DNA from: Blautia_A ammoniilytica
GTDB lineage: Bacteria > Bacillota > Clostridia > Lachnospirales > Lachnospiraceae
DNA length: 64,000 nucleotides
Direction: 5' to 3'
NCBI RefSeq assembly: GCF_025566965.1
Contig: NZ_JAOQJL010000001.1
Coordinates: forward strand, 62,001-126,000
The number at the start of each line of letters is the position of its first letter. Positions within the stretch are counted from its first letter, which is position 1. Positions 1 through 7,299 of this stretch are shown here, piece by piece. The position numbers were made by a program, and so were the translations under genes. The notes under the pieces were generated by a model. It worked only from the letters and a program-made list of their open reading frames with translations. It was not told where the DNA came from and searched no databases.

Positions 1-104
1 AGATCCGTGTGGATGACAGCTTTACATTAGAGATGCACATCGATACAGATGAGGCGAATGCGGCACAGATCGCTACTGGTAATACCGTAACGATTATCAA
101 GTAA
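1..104 (+). CDS. pduL: Phosphate propanoyltransferase PduL, C-terminal end (partial)
   Basis: Only the last 33 codons are in the window (reading frame begins at base 3, stop TAA at 102-104). The peptide contains LEMHIDTDEANAA followed by a short Gly-containing turn and TVTIIK at the end, which is the characteristic C-terminus of PduL, the microcompartment phosphotransacylase that converts propionyl-CoA and phosphate to propionyl phosphate and recycles CoA inside the organelle. The downstream pduN/pduS/pduT genes on the same strand agree with this. The identification rests on a short fragment, so the family is likely but nothing can be said about the catalytic domain. Confidence 0.8.
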   Translation, partial: IRVDDSFTLEMHIDTDEANAAQIATGNTVTIIK

Positions 105-136
105 GATCTGATAAAGAACGCAATAATAGTTTTTCT

Positions 137-191
137 CCTGCAGGGACTGTTCCACAGGGATCCAACAGGATATCTGGACAGTTCCTGCAGG
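137..191 (+). other. Intergenic RNA hairpin between pduL and pduN
   Basis: The left arm (137-153, CCTGCAGGGACTGTTCC) and right arm (176-191, GGACAGTTCCTGCAGG) pair almost completely, with one G-U pair and one unpaired T, around a 22-base loop. No T-run follows, so it is not a normal intrinsic terminator. It may be an mRNA stability or processing element that sets the ratio of enzyme to shell protein; that role is inference. Its right arm shares the 10-mer GGACAGTTCC with the hairpin at 4373-4396. Confidence 0.6.
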
Positions 192-216
192 TGGATTTAG
201 AATACTGGAGGTTCAT

Positions 217-483
217 ATGATTATAGGCAAAGTAGTTGGCAGCGTGGTTTCTACACGGAAAAGTGAAAAACTGGTAGGCAATAAATTTATGATCGTTGAG
301 CCTGTCCATCATATGAAAGGTGACCTCAGTCAGATCGTTGCCATTGATATTATCGGTGCAGGGATCGGAGAATATGTATTGGTGGCACAGGGAAGCGCAG
401 CAAGAATCGGCTGCGGCGTAGAAACAGCACCGGTGGATGCAGCTATTGTAGGTATTGTAGACGATGGTGCGGGATTGGAGTAA
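217..483 (+). CDS. pduN: Microcompartment vertex protein, EutN/CcmL family (PduN)
   Basis: An 88-residue protein with the EutN/CcmL fold signature: it begins MIIGKVVGSVVSTRK, has the MIVEPV strand around residue 25-31, and ends with VDAAIVGIVD. Members form pentamers that cap the twelve vertices of the icosahedral shell. The length is typical of the family. The start ATG at 217 has a good ribosome binding site (GGAGG five bases upstream). It sits between pduL and pduS, a usual pdu context, and its stop is five bases before the pduS start, so the two are translationally linked. Confidence 0.93.
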   Translation: MIIGKVVGSVVSTRKSEKLVGNKFMIVEPVHHMKGDLSQIVAIDIIGAGIGEYVLVAQGSAARIGCGVETAPVDAAIVGIVDDGAGLE

Positions 484-487
484 CGCC

Positions 488-1816
488 ATGGAAATTAAAG
501 AGTTACAGAAAATTATTCAAGAGAATGGTGTAGTTGGTGCCGGCGGTGCCGGATTTCCTACATACATGAAACTGACCGATAAAGCGGATACGATTCTCAT
601 GAACTGTGCAGAGTGCGAGCCATTACTGAAATTACACAGACAGTTATTAGAGAAGCACGCATATGAGATCATGAAGACCTTCCATATGGTTGCAGAGACT
701 GTGGGAGCGTCAGAAGCGATTATCGGGATCAAAAGGTCCTATACACAGACGGTAAATGCTTTGAAGCAGCATATTGAAGAATTTCCGGGAATGAGGATTC
801 ATCTTCTGGACGAAGTTTATCCTATGGGAGACGAGGTAGTGCTGATTTATGAAGCTACCGGCAGAGTCGTAAGACCTGGCGGACTTCCTATTGAGCAGGG
901 TGTGGCCGTTTTTAATGTAGAGACTTTGTATAACGTATACAGGGCTGTAGAGTCAGGAAAACCTGTAACAGACAAATATGTATCTGTTGTTGCAGAGGTA
1001 AATAAACCAGTAACTGTAAGAGTTCCTCTTGGCTGTACACTGGAAGAGGTAGTGGAGCAGGCAGGCGGTATTACAGTAAAAGATCCGGTATATTTTGTTG
1101 GCGGACCGATGATGGGACGTATTGGGCAGCCTTCTGATCCGGTGACAAAGACGACAAATGCGATCCTGATCCTGCCTAAGGATCATCTGATCGTGCAGAA
1201 GAAGCAGAGGACTTCTTCTATAGATTTGAAAAGAGCAGCATCAATTTGCTGCCAGTGTAATACCTGTACGGATCTGTGCCCGAGAAATAATCTGGGACAT
1301 CCGATTGATCCGGCACGCTTTATGAGAGCAGCATCCAATCATGATTTTCAGGATCTGAATCCATACATAAATGCAAGTTTCTGCAGTTCCTGCGGTGTTT
1401 GTGAAATGTATGCATGTCCACAGAGTCTGGCACCAAGGACTTTGCTGGCAGACATGAAAGGCGGGTTACGTAATGCCGGGATCAGACCTCCGCAGGGGGT
1501 TCAGCCGGTGCCGGTAAAAGAATCCAGAGAGTATCGTAAGGTGCCTGAAGAAAGATTGATGGCAAGGCTTGGACTTACCAGATATGATAAGAATGCACCA
1601 CTGGATGAAACTCTCGTACCTGTACCAAAAGTTCGGATCCTTTTAAGCCAGCATATCGGAGCCCCTGCCCAGGCAATTGTAAAGGCAGGAGATCAGGTTG
1701 AGAGGGGTCAGATGATCGGAGCACCTGCAAATGGTTTAAGTGTAGGGATTCATGCATCGATCACAGGTAAAGTAACAGAAGTAACAGACCGTTATATTGT
1801 AATTGCAAAGATGTAG
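488..1816 (+). CDS. pduS: PduS, flavin/Fe-S electron-transfer protein (cobalamin reductase) of the microcompartment
   Basis: A 442-residue RnfC/Complex I 51-kDa-like protein. The N-terminus has the Gly-rich GVVGAGGAGFPTY loop (about residues 13-25) that binds flavin/NADH in this fold. Two 4Fe-4S motifs follow: CCQCNTCTDLCP near residue 254 and CSSCGVCEMYACP near residue 299. The C-terminal part resembles a barrel-sandwich (lipoyl-like) domain. PduS reduces cob(II)alamin for PduO and is thought to pass electrons through PduT in the shell. The start ATG at 488 gives the family N-terminus MEIKEL; an upstream TTG/GTG-type extension lacks support. Confidence 0.93.
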   Translation: MEIKELQKIIQENGVVGAGGAGFPTYMKLTDKADTILMNCAECEPLLKLHRQLLEKHAYEIMKTFHMVAETVGASEAIIGIKRSYTQTVNALKQHIEEFPGMRIHLLDEVYPMGDEVVLIYEATGRVVRPGGLPIEQGVAVFNVETLYNVYRAVESGKPVTDKYVSVVAEVNKPVTVRVPLGCTLEEVVEQAGGITVKDPVYFVGGPMMGRIGQPSDPVTKTTNAILILPKDHLIVQKKQRTSSIDLKRAASICCQCNTCTDLCPRNNLGHPIDPARFMRAASNHDFQDLNPYINASFCSSCGVCEMYACPQSLAPRTLLADMKGGLRNAGIRPPQGVQPVPVKESREYRKVPEERLMARLGLTRYDKNAPLDETLVPVPKVRILLSQHIGAPAQAIVKAGDQVERGQMIGAPANGLSVGIHASITGKVTEVTDRYIVIAKM

Positions 1817-1832
1817 AAAGGACGGACAGAAC

Positions 1833-2381
1833 ATGAGCAAAGCAATCGGGATGATTGAATTTAAAACCACATCCACAGGTGTAACCGCTGCAGATGCTAT
1901 GGTAAAAACATCGGAAGTGGAGATCGTGGAGGCACAGACCGTATGTCCGGGCAAATATATTGCAATTATAACCGGAGATCTGAGCGCAGTAAAAGCTGCT
2001 GTTGAGACAGCAGTAACTACTTATGAGGATAAATGTATTGACAGTTTTGTCCTTGGCAATCCTCATGAATCTATTTTCCCGGCTATTTACGGTACCACAC
2101 AGGTGGAAGAAATCAGTGCCCTGGGAATACTTGAAACTTATGACGCAGCCTCCATTATTGAAGCTGCTGACCAGGCTGCTAAGACAGCTATCGTAGATCT
2201 GATCGAACTTCGTATTGCTAAAGGTATGTGCGGAAAGTCCTATATGATGATCACAGGAGAGGTTTCTGCTGTGGAAGCATCTATCCAGAGAGCAAAGGAA
2301 CTTGTTGCGGAAAAGGGAATGTACCTTGATTCCTCCGTTATTGCACATCCGGACAGGAGAATGATCGACAGTATCTTGTAA
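1833..2381 (+). CDS. pduT: Shell protein PduT, tandem BMC domains with Fe-S site
   Basis: A 182-residue protein made of two BMC domains (about residues 3-88 and 95-180), each with the pattern AIGMIE...ADAM and later LGIL(E)T. Tandem BMC proteins form pseudohexameric trimers in the shell. A Cys is found at residue 38 in QTVCPGK, the same position as the Cys that ligates a central 4Fe-4S cluster in characterised PduT, so a shell electron conduit for PduS is likely. The start ATG at 1833 follows GAAAGGA; the first BMC domain begins immediately. It is 16 bases after pduS and on the same transcript. Confidence 0.92.
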   Translation: MSKAIGMIEFKTTSTGVTAADAMVKTSEVEIVEAQTVCPGKYIAIITGDLSAVKAAVETAVTTYEDKCIDSFVLGNPHESIFPAIYGTTQVEEISALGILETYDAASIIEAADQAAKTAIVDLIELRIAKGMCGKSYMMITGEVSAVEASIQRAKELVAEKGMYLDSSVIAHPDRRMIDSIL

Positions 2382-2415
2382 TTTACAACAAAAAAAAGAA
2401 AAAGGAGGCAGATTA

Positions 2416-3195
2416 ATGCTCGCATTAGAGAGACGGAACTTGATTTTAACAAAACTGCAGGAAGAAAAGCGGGTTGTGGTCAGCGAACTCAGCCAGCTTT
2501 ATAACGTCTCTGAGGAAACCATACGCCGTGACCTGGATAAGCTTGAAAAAGAAGGGCTTGCCATTAAAAGCTACGGTGGTGCGGTGATCAATGAGAATGT
2601 AAGTATTGATCTGCCTTTTAACATCCGTAAGAATCAGAATGTGATCGGCAAACAGAGAATGGCAGAGATTGTAGCCTCCCTGATCCATGAGGGAGAAACA
2701 ATCTCCATGGATGCCAGTACTACAGATGTATTCATTGCAAAAGCATTGAAAAGTAAAGAGAAACTCACTCTTTTAACTAATTCCATGGAAATCCTCCTGG
2801 AATTGACTGATGTGTCAGGCTGGAACATCCTGTCTACTGGTGGGACGATGAAAGAAGGATATCTGGCATTTCTTGGTTCAAAGACCGATGAAGCTTTCAG
2901 GTCTTATTATGTGGATACTGCTATTTTTTCCTGCAAAGCACTGGATCGAAATAGAGGGATCATGGAATCCCAGGAAGCATTCGGCTGTGCCAAGCGTGCA
3001 ATGATCGCTTCGGGAAGAAAGAAGATTCTTGTGCTGGATAATGGCAAATTTGACCAGTCAGCTTTTTGCATAGCAGGTTCTTTTAAAGATGTGGATATTG
3101 TGGTGACAGATGTAAGACCAGCTGATGAGTGGATGCAGCTTTTTGATGAATGGGATATAAAGTGCCTGTACCCATCCTGCGAATCAGAAGAATAA
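2416..3195 (+). CDS. DeoR-family transcriptional regulator
   Basis: A 259-residue repressor-type protein. Residues 1-55 are a DeoR winged helix (VVSELSQLYNVSEETIRRDLDKLEKEGL), and the rest is a DeoRC sugar-phosphate sensor domain of the ISOCOT fold, with SMDASTT near residue 95 as the phosphate-binding loop. It lies inside the pdu cluster between pduT and pduQ, with a strong AAAGGAGG site before the ATG. It probably responds to a phosphorylated sugar or triose intermediate and controls the pdu or fucose/rhamnose genes. The ligand and targets cannot be read from the sequence. Confidence 0.88.
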   Translation: MLALERRNLILTKLQEEKRVVVSELSQLYNVSEETIRRDLDKLEKEGLAIKSYGGAVINENVSIDLPFNIRKNQNVIGKQRMAEIVASLIHEGETISMDASTTDVFIAKALKSKEKLTLLTNSMEILLELTDVSGWNILSTGGTMKEGYLAFLGSKTDEAFRSYYVDTAIFSCKALDRNRGIMESQEAFGCAKRAMIASGRKKILVLDNGKFDQSAFCIAGSFKDVDIVVTDVRPADEWMQLFDEWDIKCLYPSCESEE

Positions 3196-3208
3196 GGAGC
3201 ATGTGGTT

Positions 3209-4360
3209 ATGAAAACATTTGAAATGAAAACAGTGATCCATTTTGGTGATAATTCACTGGAGCGGCTGAAGGTGATTCCTTATAAAAGAGTGCTGATCAT
3301 TACAGATCCTTTTATTGCAAATGGGGATATGATCGATCTGATCACAGCACCACTGAAAAGCGGAGGGATACAGTATGATCTTTTTACAGATGTAGTACCG
3401 GATGCACCAATAGGGAAGATTGCTGAAGGAGTGAAAAAGTTTCTGGAGTATCAGCCGGAAGCAGTGATTGCTGTGGGCGGCGGATCTGCCATTGATTCCT
3501 CCAAAGCCATCCGTGAATTCGCTTTAAAGATCAATAATTATGGAAAGGTAGGCCTGATTGCCATTCCTACCACAAGTGGGACTGGCTCAGAGGTGACTTC
3601 CTTTGCGGTTGTAAATGATACAGATGCCCAGGTAAAATACCCGCTTGTATCTGACAGCCTTACGGCGGATGAGGCCATCCTGGATGCAGAACTGGTTCGC
3701 AGTGTACCTGCTTCTGTAACAGCAGATACAGGAATGGACGTATTTACCCATGCACTGGAGTCTTATGTAAGCACGGATCACAATGAATTTTCAGCAGCAT
3801 TGGCTGAGAAGGCAATTGAGATATGTGGTGTATTCTTACTTCGTGCTTATCTGGATGGCAATGATATGCATGCACGCCAGAAGATGCATGTAGCTTCCTG
3901 CCTTGCAGGGCTTTCCTTTAACACGGCAGGATTGGGGATTACCCACAGTATGGCACATCAGCTAGGTGCTATGTTCCATATTCCCCATGGAAGGGCGAAT
4001 GCAATGCTTCTTCCCCATATTGTGGAGTTCAATGCAAATATCAATAAACACAGCAAGAGCCAGAAGGAATATCTTCCGGCTGTGAAGCGGTATTCTAATA
4101 TTGCACACGTCCTTGGACTAAGCAATTATAATAAAGTGATGAGTGTACGTTCTCTTGTGAACTGGATCCAGTTTATGCAAAAAGAGATGAACATACCGTT
4201 GACCATTCAGGAAATGAAAACGATCACACCGGATGTTTATTTTGCAGCAATCGACCGGATGGCCGAGGCAGCTTTGGCAGATGCATGTACAGCTACTAAT
4301 CCAAGAGTTCCTACCAAAGAAGACATCGTAAAGATCTATACAAAACTCTGGTCTTTTTAA
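3209..4360 (+). CDS. pduQ: Iron-dependent alcohol dehydrogenase, PduQ-like (1-propanol dehydrogenase)
   Basis: A 383-residue group III (iron-containing) alcohol dehydrogenase. The NAD-binding GGGSAIDSSKAI motif is near residue 92 and the second motif PTTSGTGSEVT near 130; the iron-binding His residues are in GITHSMAHQLGA and IPHGRANA. In a pdu organelle it reduces propionaldehyde to 1-propanol and regenerates NAD. The ATG at 3209 has AAGGAG nine bases upstream; a GTG at 3203 in the same frame is too close to that site. A lactaldehyde reductase (FucO) role is a reasonable alternative because both are of this family and the window encodes fucose and rhamnose use. Confidence 0.88.
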   Translation: MKTFEMKTVIHFGDNSLERLKVIPYKRVLIITDPFIANGDMIDLITAPLKSGGIQYDLFTDVVPDAPIGKIAEGVKKFLEYQPEAVIAVGGGSAIDSSKAIREFALKINNYGKVGLIAIPTTSGTGSEVTSFAVVNDTDAQVKYPLVSDSLTADEAILDAELVRSVPASVTADTGMDVFTHALESYVSTDHNEFSAALAEKAIEICGVFLLRAYLDGNDMHARQKMHVASCLAGLSFNTAGLGITHSMAHQLGAMFHIPHGRANAMLLPHIVEFNANINKHSKSQKEYLPAVKRYSNIAHVLGLSNYNKVMSVRSLVNWIQFMQKEMNIPLTIQEMKTITPDVYFAAIDRMAEAALADACTATNPRVPTKEDIVKIYTKLWSF

Positions 4361-4372
4361 ATGAGCAAGCAG

Positions 4373-4396
4373 CAGGACAGTTCCATAACTGTCCTG
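4373..4396 (+). terminator. Perfect 10-bp hairpin after pduQ
   Basis: CAGGACAGTT and AACTGTCCTG form a perfect 10-bp stem with a CCAT loop just after the pduQ stop. The sequence after it (TAAATATATACAG) has no T-run, so it would be a weak or factor-dependent terminator or an RNA processing/stability element separating the two halves of the pdu cluster. Confidence 0.55.
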
Positions 4397-4431
4397 TAAA
4401 TATATACAGTTTTGAACCTAATTAATTAGCC

Positions 4432-4501
4432 GGGCGGGTCACGGATATCCGCTTAACTAATGAACATATACGTTTCTGTTATGCGGAATGCAGGGACGTA
4501 T
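4432..4501 (+). promoter_or_regulatory. Two tandem RNA hairpins in the leader of pduCDEGHO
   Basis: Hairpin 1: GGGCGGGT (4432-4439) pairs with ATCCGCTT (4447-4454) around a 7-base loop CACGGAT. Hairpin 2: ATACGTTTCTG (4468-4478) pairs over all 11 positions, two of them G-U, with CAGGGACGTAT (4491-4501) around a 12-base loop. They lie 38-107 bases before the pduC start. No B12-box of a cobalamin riboswitch is seen and there is no T-run, so the mechanism (protein-bound leader, processing site, attenuation) is unknown. Confidence 0.55.
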
Positions 4502-4538
4502 CACTTAAAAAGTCTTTTTATTAGAAAAGGTAGATACT

Positions 4539-6203
4539 ATGAAAAGATCAAAAAGAATAGAAGCTTTAGACAAGCGGGCAGTAAATCTGGATGGTTTTAT
4601 TGATGAGTGGCCGGAGATGGGATTTGTGGCAATGCACAGTCCTTACGATCCCAAACCATCGGTAAAGGTAGAGAATGGAATGATTACAGAACTGGACGGA
4701 AAGAAAAGAGGAGATTTTGATTTTCTGGATCAGTTCATTGCAGATTATGCAATTCGGGTGGATCGGGCAGAAGCGTCCATGGCGGTGCCTTCTCTTGAGA
4801 TCGCACGGAAGATCGTAGATATTTCCGTATCCAGAAAAGAAATCCTTTCGATCGTATCAGGGATCACACCTGCAAAAATGGCAGAAGTGATCAATCATCT
4901 GAACGTGGTGGAAATGATGATGGGCATGCAGAAAATGCGTGCAAGAAAGGTGCCAGGCAATCAGGCACATATTACAAATCTGAAGGACGATCCGGTGCAG
5001 ATTGCAGCAGATGCTGCTGAAGGTGCACTTCGTGGATTCAGGGAAGAAGAAACCACCATGGGTGTGGCAAGATATGCGCCTTTTAATGCCATAGCACTTC
5101 TGATTGGCTCACAGGCTGGCAAGAAGGGAGTTCTGACCCAGTGCTCTGCAGAAGAGGCCACAGAGTTGGAACTGGGGATTCGTGGGTTTACTACCTACGC
5201 AGAGACATTGTCTGTATATGGAACCGAGAAAGTCTTTATTGATGGGGATGATACTCCTTATTCAAAGGCATTTCTTAATTCAGCTTATGCCTCCAGAGGT
5301 CTAAAAGTCAGATTTACTTCAGGTGCAGGCTCCGAAGTATTGATGGGAAGCAGTGAACAGAAATCCATGCTTTATCTGGAATGCAGATGCCTTTATGTAA
5401 CCAAAGGCGCTGGTTCCCAGGGAATCCAGAATGGTTCTGTAAGCTGTATTGGTGTTGCGGCCGGCGTTCCGGCTGGTATCCGTGAGGTTATGGGAGAAAA
5501 TCTTGTGGCAGCACTTTTGGGACTGGAATGTGCATCTTCCAATGACCAAAGCTTTTCTAACTCAGACATGAGAAGGACAGCAAGAACTATGCTTCAGTTT
5601 ATGCCTGGAACGGATTTTATTTTTTCTGGTTACGCGGCTGAGCCAAATTACGATAATATGTTTGCAGGCTCCAATTTTGATGCAGAGGATTTTGATGATT
5701 ACAATGTAATGCAAAGAGATATGCAGGTGGATGGCGGGCTCAGGCCGGTTACTGAGGATGAAGTGATCCGTGTACGCCGCACTGCAGGAAAGGCAGTTCA
5801 GGCAGTATTTAAATACCTGGGGCTTACTGAGATTACCGATGAACAGGTGGAAGCAGTTACCTATGCACATGGAAGTAAAGATACATTGAACAGAGATTCT
5901 GCAGCAGATATTATGGCAGCGGATGATCTGATGAAGCGTGGGATCACAGGGATTGATGTGGTGAAAGCATTGGCAGAAAGCGGATTTGAGGAACTGGCAC
6001 AAAGTATCCTGAACATGCTGAAGCAAAGAGTGATTGGTGATTATATGCACACAGCTGCTATCCTGGATGAACATTTTCAGGTAATGTCCGGGGTTAATAC
6101 ACCTAATGATTATATGGGACCGGGAACCGGTTATCGTGTAACAGGAGAGCGTTGGGAAGAAATCAAAGCCATTCCTCATAGGATCAATGTAGACGAATTT
6201 TAG
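4539..6203 (+). CDS. pduC: Propanediol dehydratase large subunit PduC
   Basis: A 554-residue protein, the expected length of the AdoCbl-dependent diol/glycerol dehydratase alpha subunit. It begins MKRSKRIEALDKRAVNLDGFIDEWPEMGF, the conserved family start (cut here only in description), and is a TIM barrel that binds the substrate and the adenosyl side of coenzyme B12. It converts 1,2-propanediol to propionaldehyde (or glycerol to 3-hydroxypropionaldehyde) in the organelle lumen. The ATG at 4539 follows AAAAGG. It is the first gene after the hairpin leader, and pduD begins 11 bases after its stop. Confidence 0.96.
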   Translation: MKRSKRIEALDKRAVNLDGFIDEWPEMGFVAMHSPYDPKPSVKVENGMITELDGKKRGDFDFLDQFIADYAIRVDRAEASMAVPSLEIARKIVDISVSRKEILSIVSGITPAKMAEVINHLNVVEMMMGMQKMRARKVPGNQAHITNLKDDPVQIAADAAEGALRGFREEETTMGVARYAPFNAIALLIGSQAGKKGVLTQCSAEEATELELGIRGFTTYAETLSVYGTEKVFIDGDDTPYSKAFLNSAYASRGLKVRFTSGAGSEVLMGSSEQKSMLYLECRCLYVTKGAGSQGIQNGSVSCIGVAAGVPAGIREVMGENLVAALLGLECASSNDQSFSNSDMRRTARTMLQFMPGTDFIFSGYAAEPNYDNMFAGSNFDAEDFDDYNVMQRDMQVDGGLRPVTEDEVIRVRRTAGKAVQAVFKYLGLTEITDEQVEAVTYAHGSKDTLNRDSAADIMAADDLMKRGITGIDVVKALAESGFEELAQSILNMLKQRVIGDYMHTAAILDEHFQVMSGVNTPNDYMGPGTGYRVTGERWEEIKAIPHRINVDEF

Positions 6204-6214
6204 GAGGCTGTGTT

Positions 6215-6904
6215 ATGAAAATAGATGAACAACTGATACGTGCTGTTACTGCAGCAGTAGTGGAACAGTTGCAGAAAAACGGGCAGCTCCACTTGGATAC
6301 AGTAAGAGATACAACAAACAACAAAGAAGGCTATAAACTTGCCGGAAGAACACGGATGAAGCCAAAGCATTCTTATAAGGACACTGTAAAAGCAGAACAG
6401 GGCACTGATCCAAAAGAGATCGTAATCGGTGTGGGAGCTGCTTTTCAGACAGAGATTCGCTCTACGATCTGTGGGATTCCTTTAGATAAGGTTTTGCAGA
6501 ATGTACAGGCTGGGATTGAGGAAGAAGGCATGGTTTCCAGAGTTGTAAAGGTTCTGGACACTTCAGACGTTGGATTTATGGCACTTCAGGCTGCCAAGCT
6601 TTCCGGTTCAGGGATTGGTATAGGGATCCAGTCAAAAGGTACCACTGTGATCCATCAAAAGGATCTATATCCCTTATCTAATCTGGAACTATTTCCGCAG
6701 GCACCGCTGATGTCATTGGATACTTACAGGAAGATTGGCAGAAATGCTGCCAAATATGCAAAAGGGGAGAAAGTAACACCTATTGAATGTACCAATGACC
6801 CTATGGTGCGTGCCAAATATCAGGTAAAGGCAGCTCTGATGCATATTGTGGAGACAGAACAGCTGGATCCGGAAAAAGGGATGATCAGTTGGGAGGGAGT
6901 ATGA
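6215..6904 (+). CDS. pduD: Propanediol dehydratase medium subunit PduD
   Basis: A 229-residue beta subunit that provides much of the cobalamin-binding surface with PduC. The N-terminus (about residues 1-20, MKIDEQLIRAVTAAVVEQLQ) is an amphipathic helix like the encapsulation peptide that targets the enzyme to the shell, followed by a charged linker (about 25-65) before the conserved domain starting IVIGVGAAF. The ribosome binding site is AGGAGG before the ATG at 6215. Its stop overlaps the pduE start region. Confidence 0.94.
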   Translation: MKIDEQLIRAVTAAVVEQLQKNGQLHLDTVRDTTNNKEGYKLAGRTRMKPKHSYKDTVKAEQGTDPKEIVIGVGAAFQTEIRSTICGIPLDKVLQNVQAGIEEEGMVSRVVKVLDTSDVGFMALQAAKLSGSGIGIGIQSKGTTVIHQKDLYPLSNLELFPQAPLMSLDTYRKIGRNAAKYAKGEKVTPIECTNDPMVRAKYQVKAALMHIVETEQLDPEKGMISWEGV

Positions 6905-7299
6905 TGAGTAATTATCCTCTTGGACAAAATGAAGCAGATACCATAACTTCTAAGACAGGGAAAAAGTTGAATGAGATCACTCTGGAAGAAGTTAAAAAAG
7001 GAAATGTAACAGCTGAAGACATTAAGATTTCATCTGAAATGCTGAAACGTCAGGGAAAAGTAGCCCAAGAAGCAGATAATCCTCAGATGACTGCAAATTT
7101 TGAGAGAGCGTCAGAATTGGTGAATGTTCCGGATGATGTGATTTTAGATATGTACAACAAGCTGCGACCTAATCGTTCTTCGAAAAAGGAACTGGTGCTG
7201 ATGGCACAGGAGCTTCTGGAAAAATACCAGGCGCCCCATTGTGCAAAGCTTGTACTGGAAGCAGCAGAAATATATGAAAAAAGGGGAATTCTTCTTTGA
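6904..7299 (+). CDS. pduE: Propanediol dehydratase small subunit PduE
   Basis: A 131-residue gamma subunit, starting MSNYPLGQNEADTI and containing the LRPNRSSKKELVLMAQEL segment typical of this family. Two adjacent ATG codons, 6901 and 6904, follow the site GGGAGGG at 6891-6897; 6904 has the better spacing and is chosen here. The start overlaps the pduD stop, so the subunits are translationally coupled, as expected for an alpha2-beta2-gamma2 enzyme. Alternative start 6901 adds one Met. Confidence 0.92.
   Translation: MSNYPLGQNEADTITSKTGKKLNEITLEEVKKGNVTAEDIKISSEMLKRQGKVAQEADNPQMTANFERASELVNVPDDVILDMYNKLRPNRSSKKELVLMAQELLEKYQAPHCAKLVLEAAEIYEKRGILL

Noticed and set aside
1761..2348. 195-codon antisense frame over pduT
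   Set aside because: Complement of a certain BMC gene, no ribosome binding site, atypical Cys/Ser/His composition.
4397..4538. Cobalamin riboswitch before pduC
   Set aside because: No B12 box and none of the conserved core of the riboswitch could be found; only two simple hairpins are seen.
5562..6179. 205-codon antisense frame over pduC
   Set aside because: Opposite a conserved dehydratase gene and without similarity or start signals.
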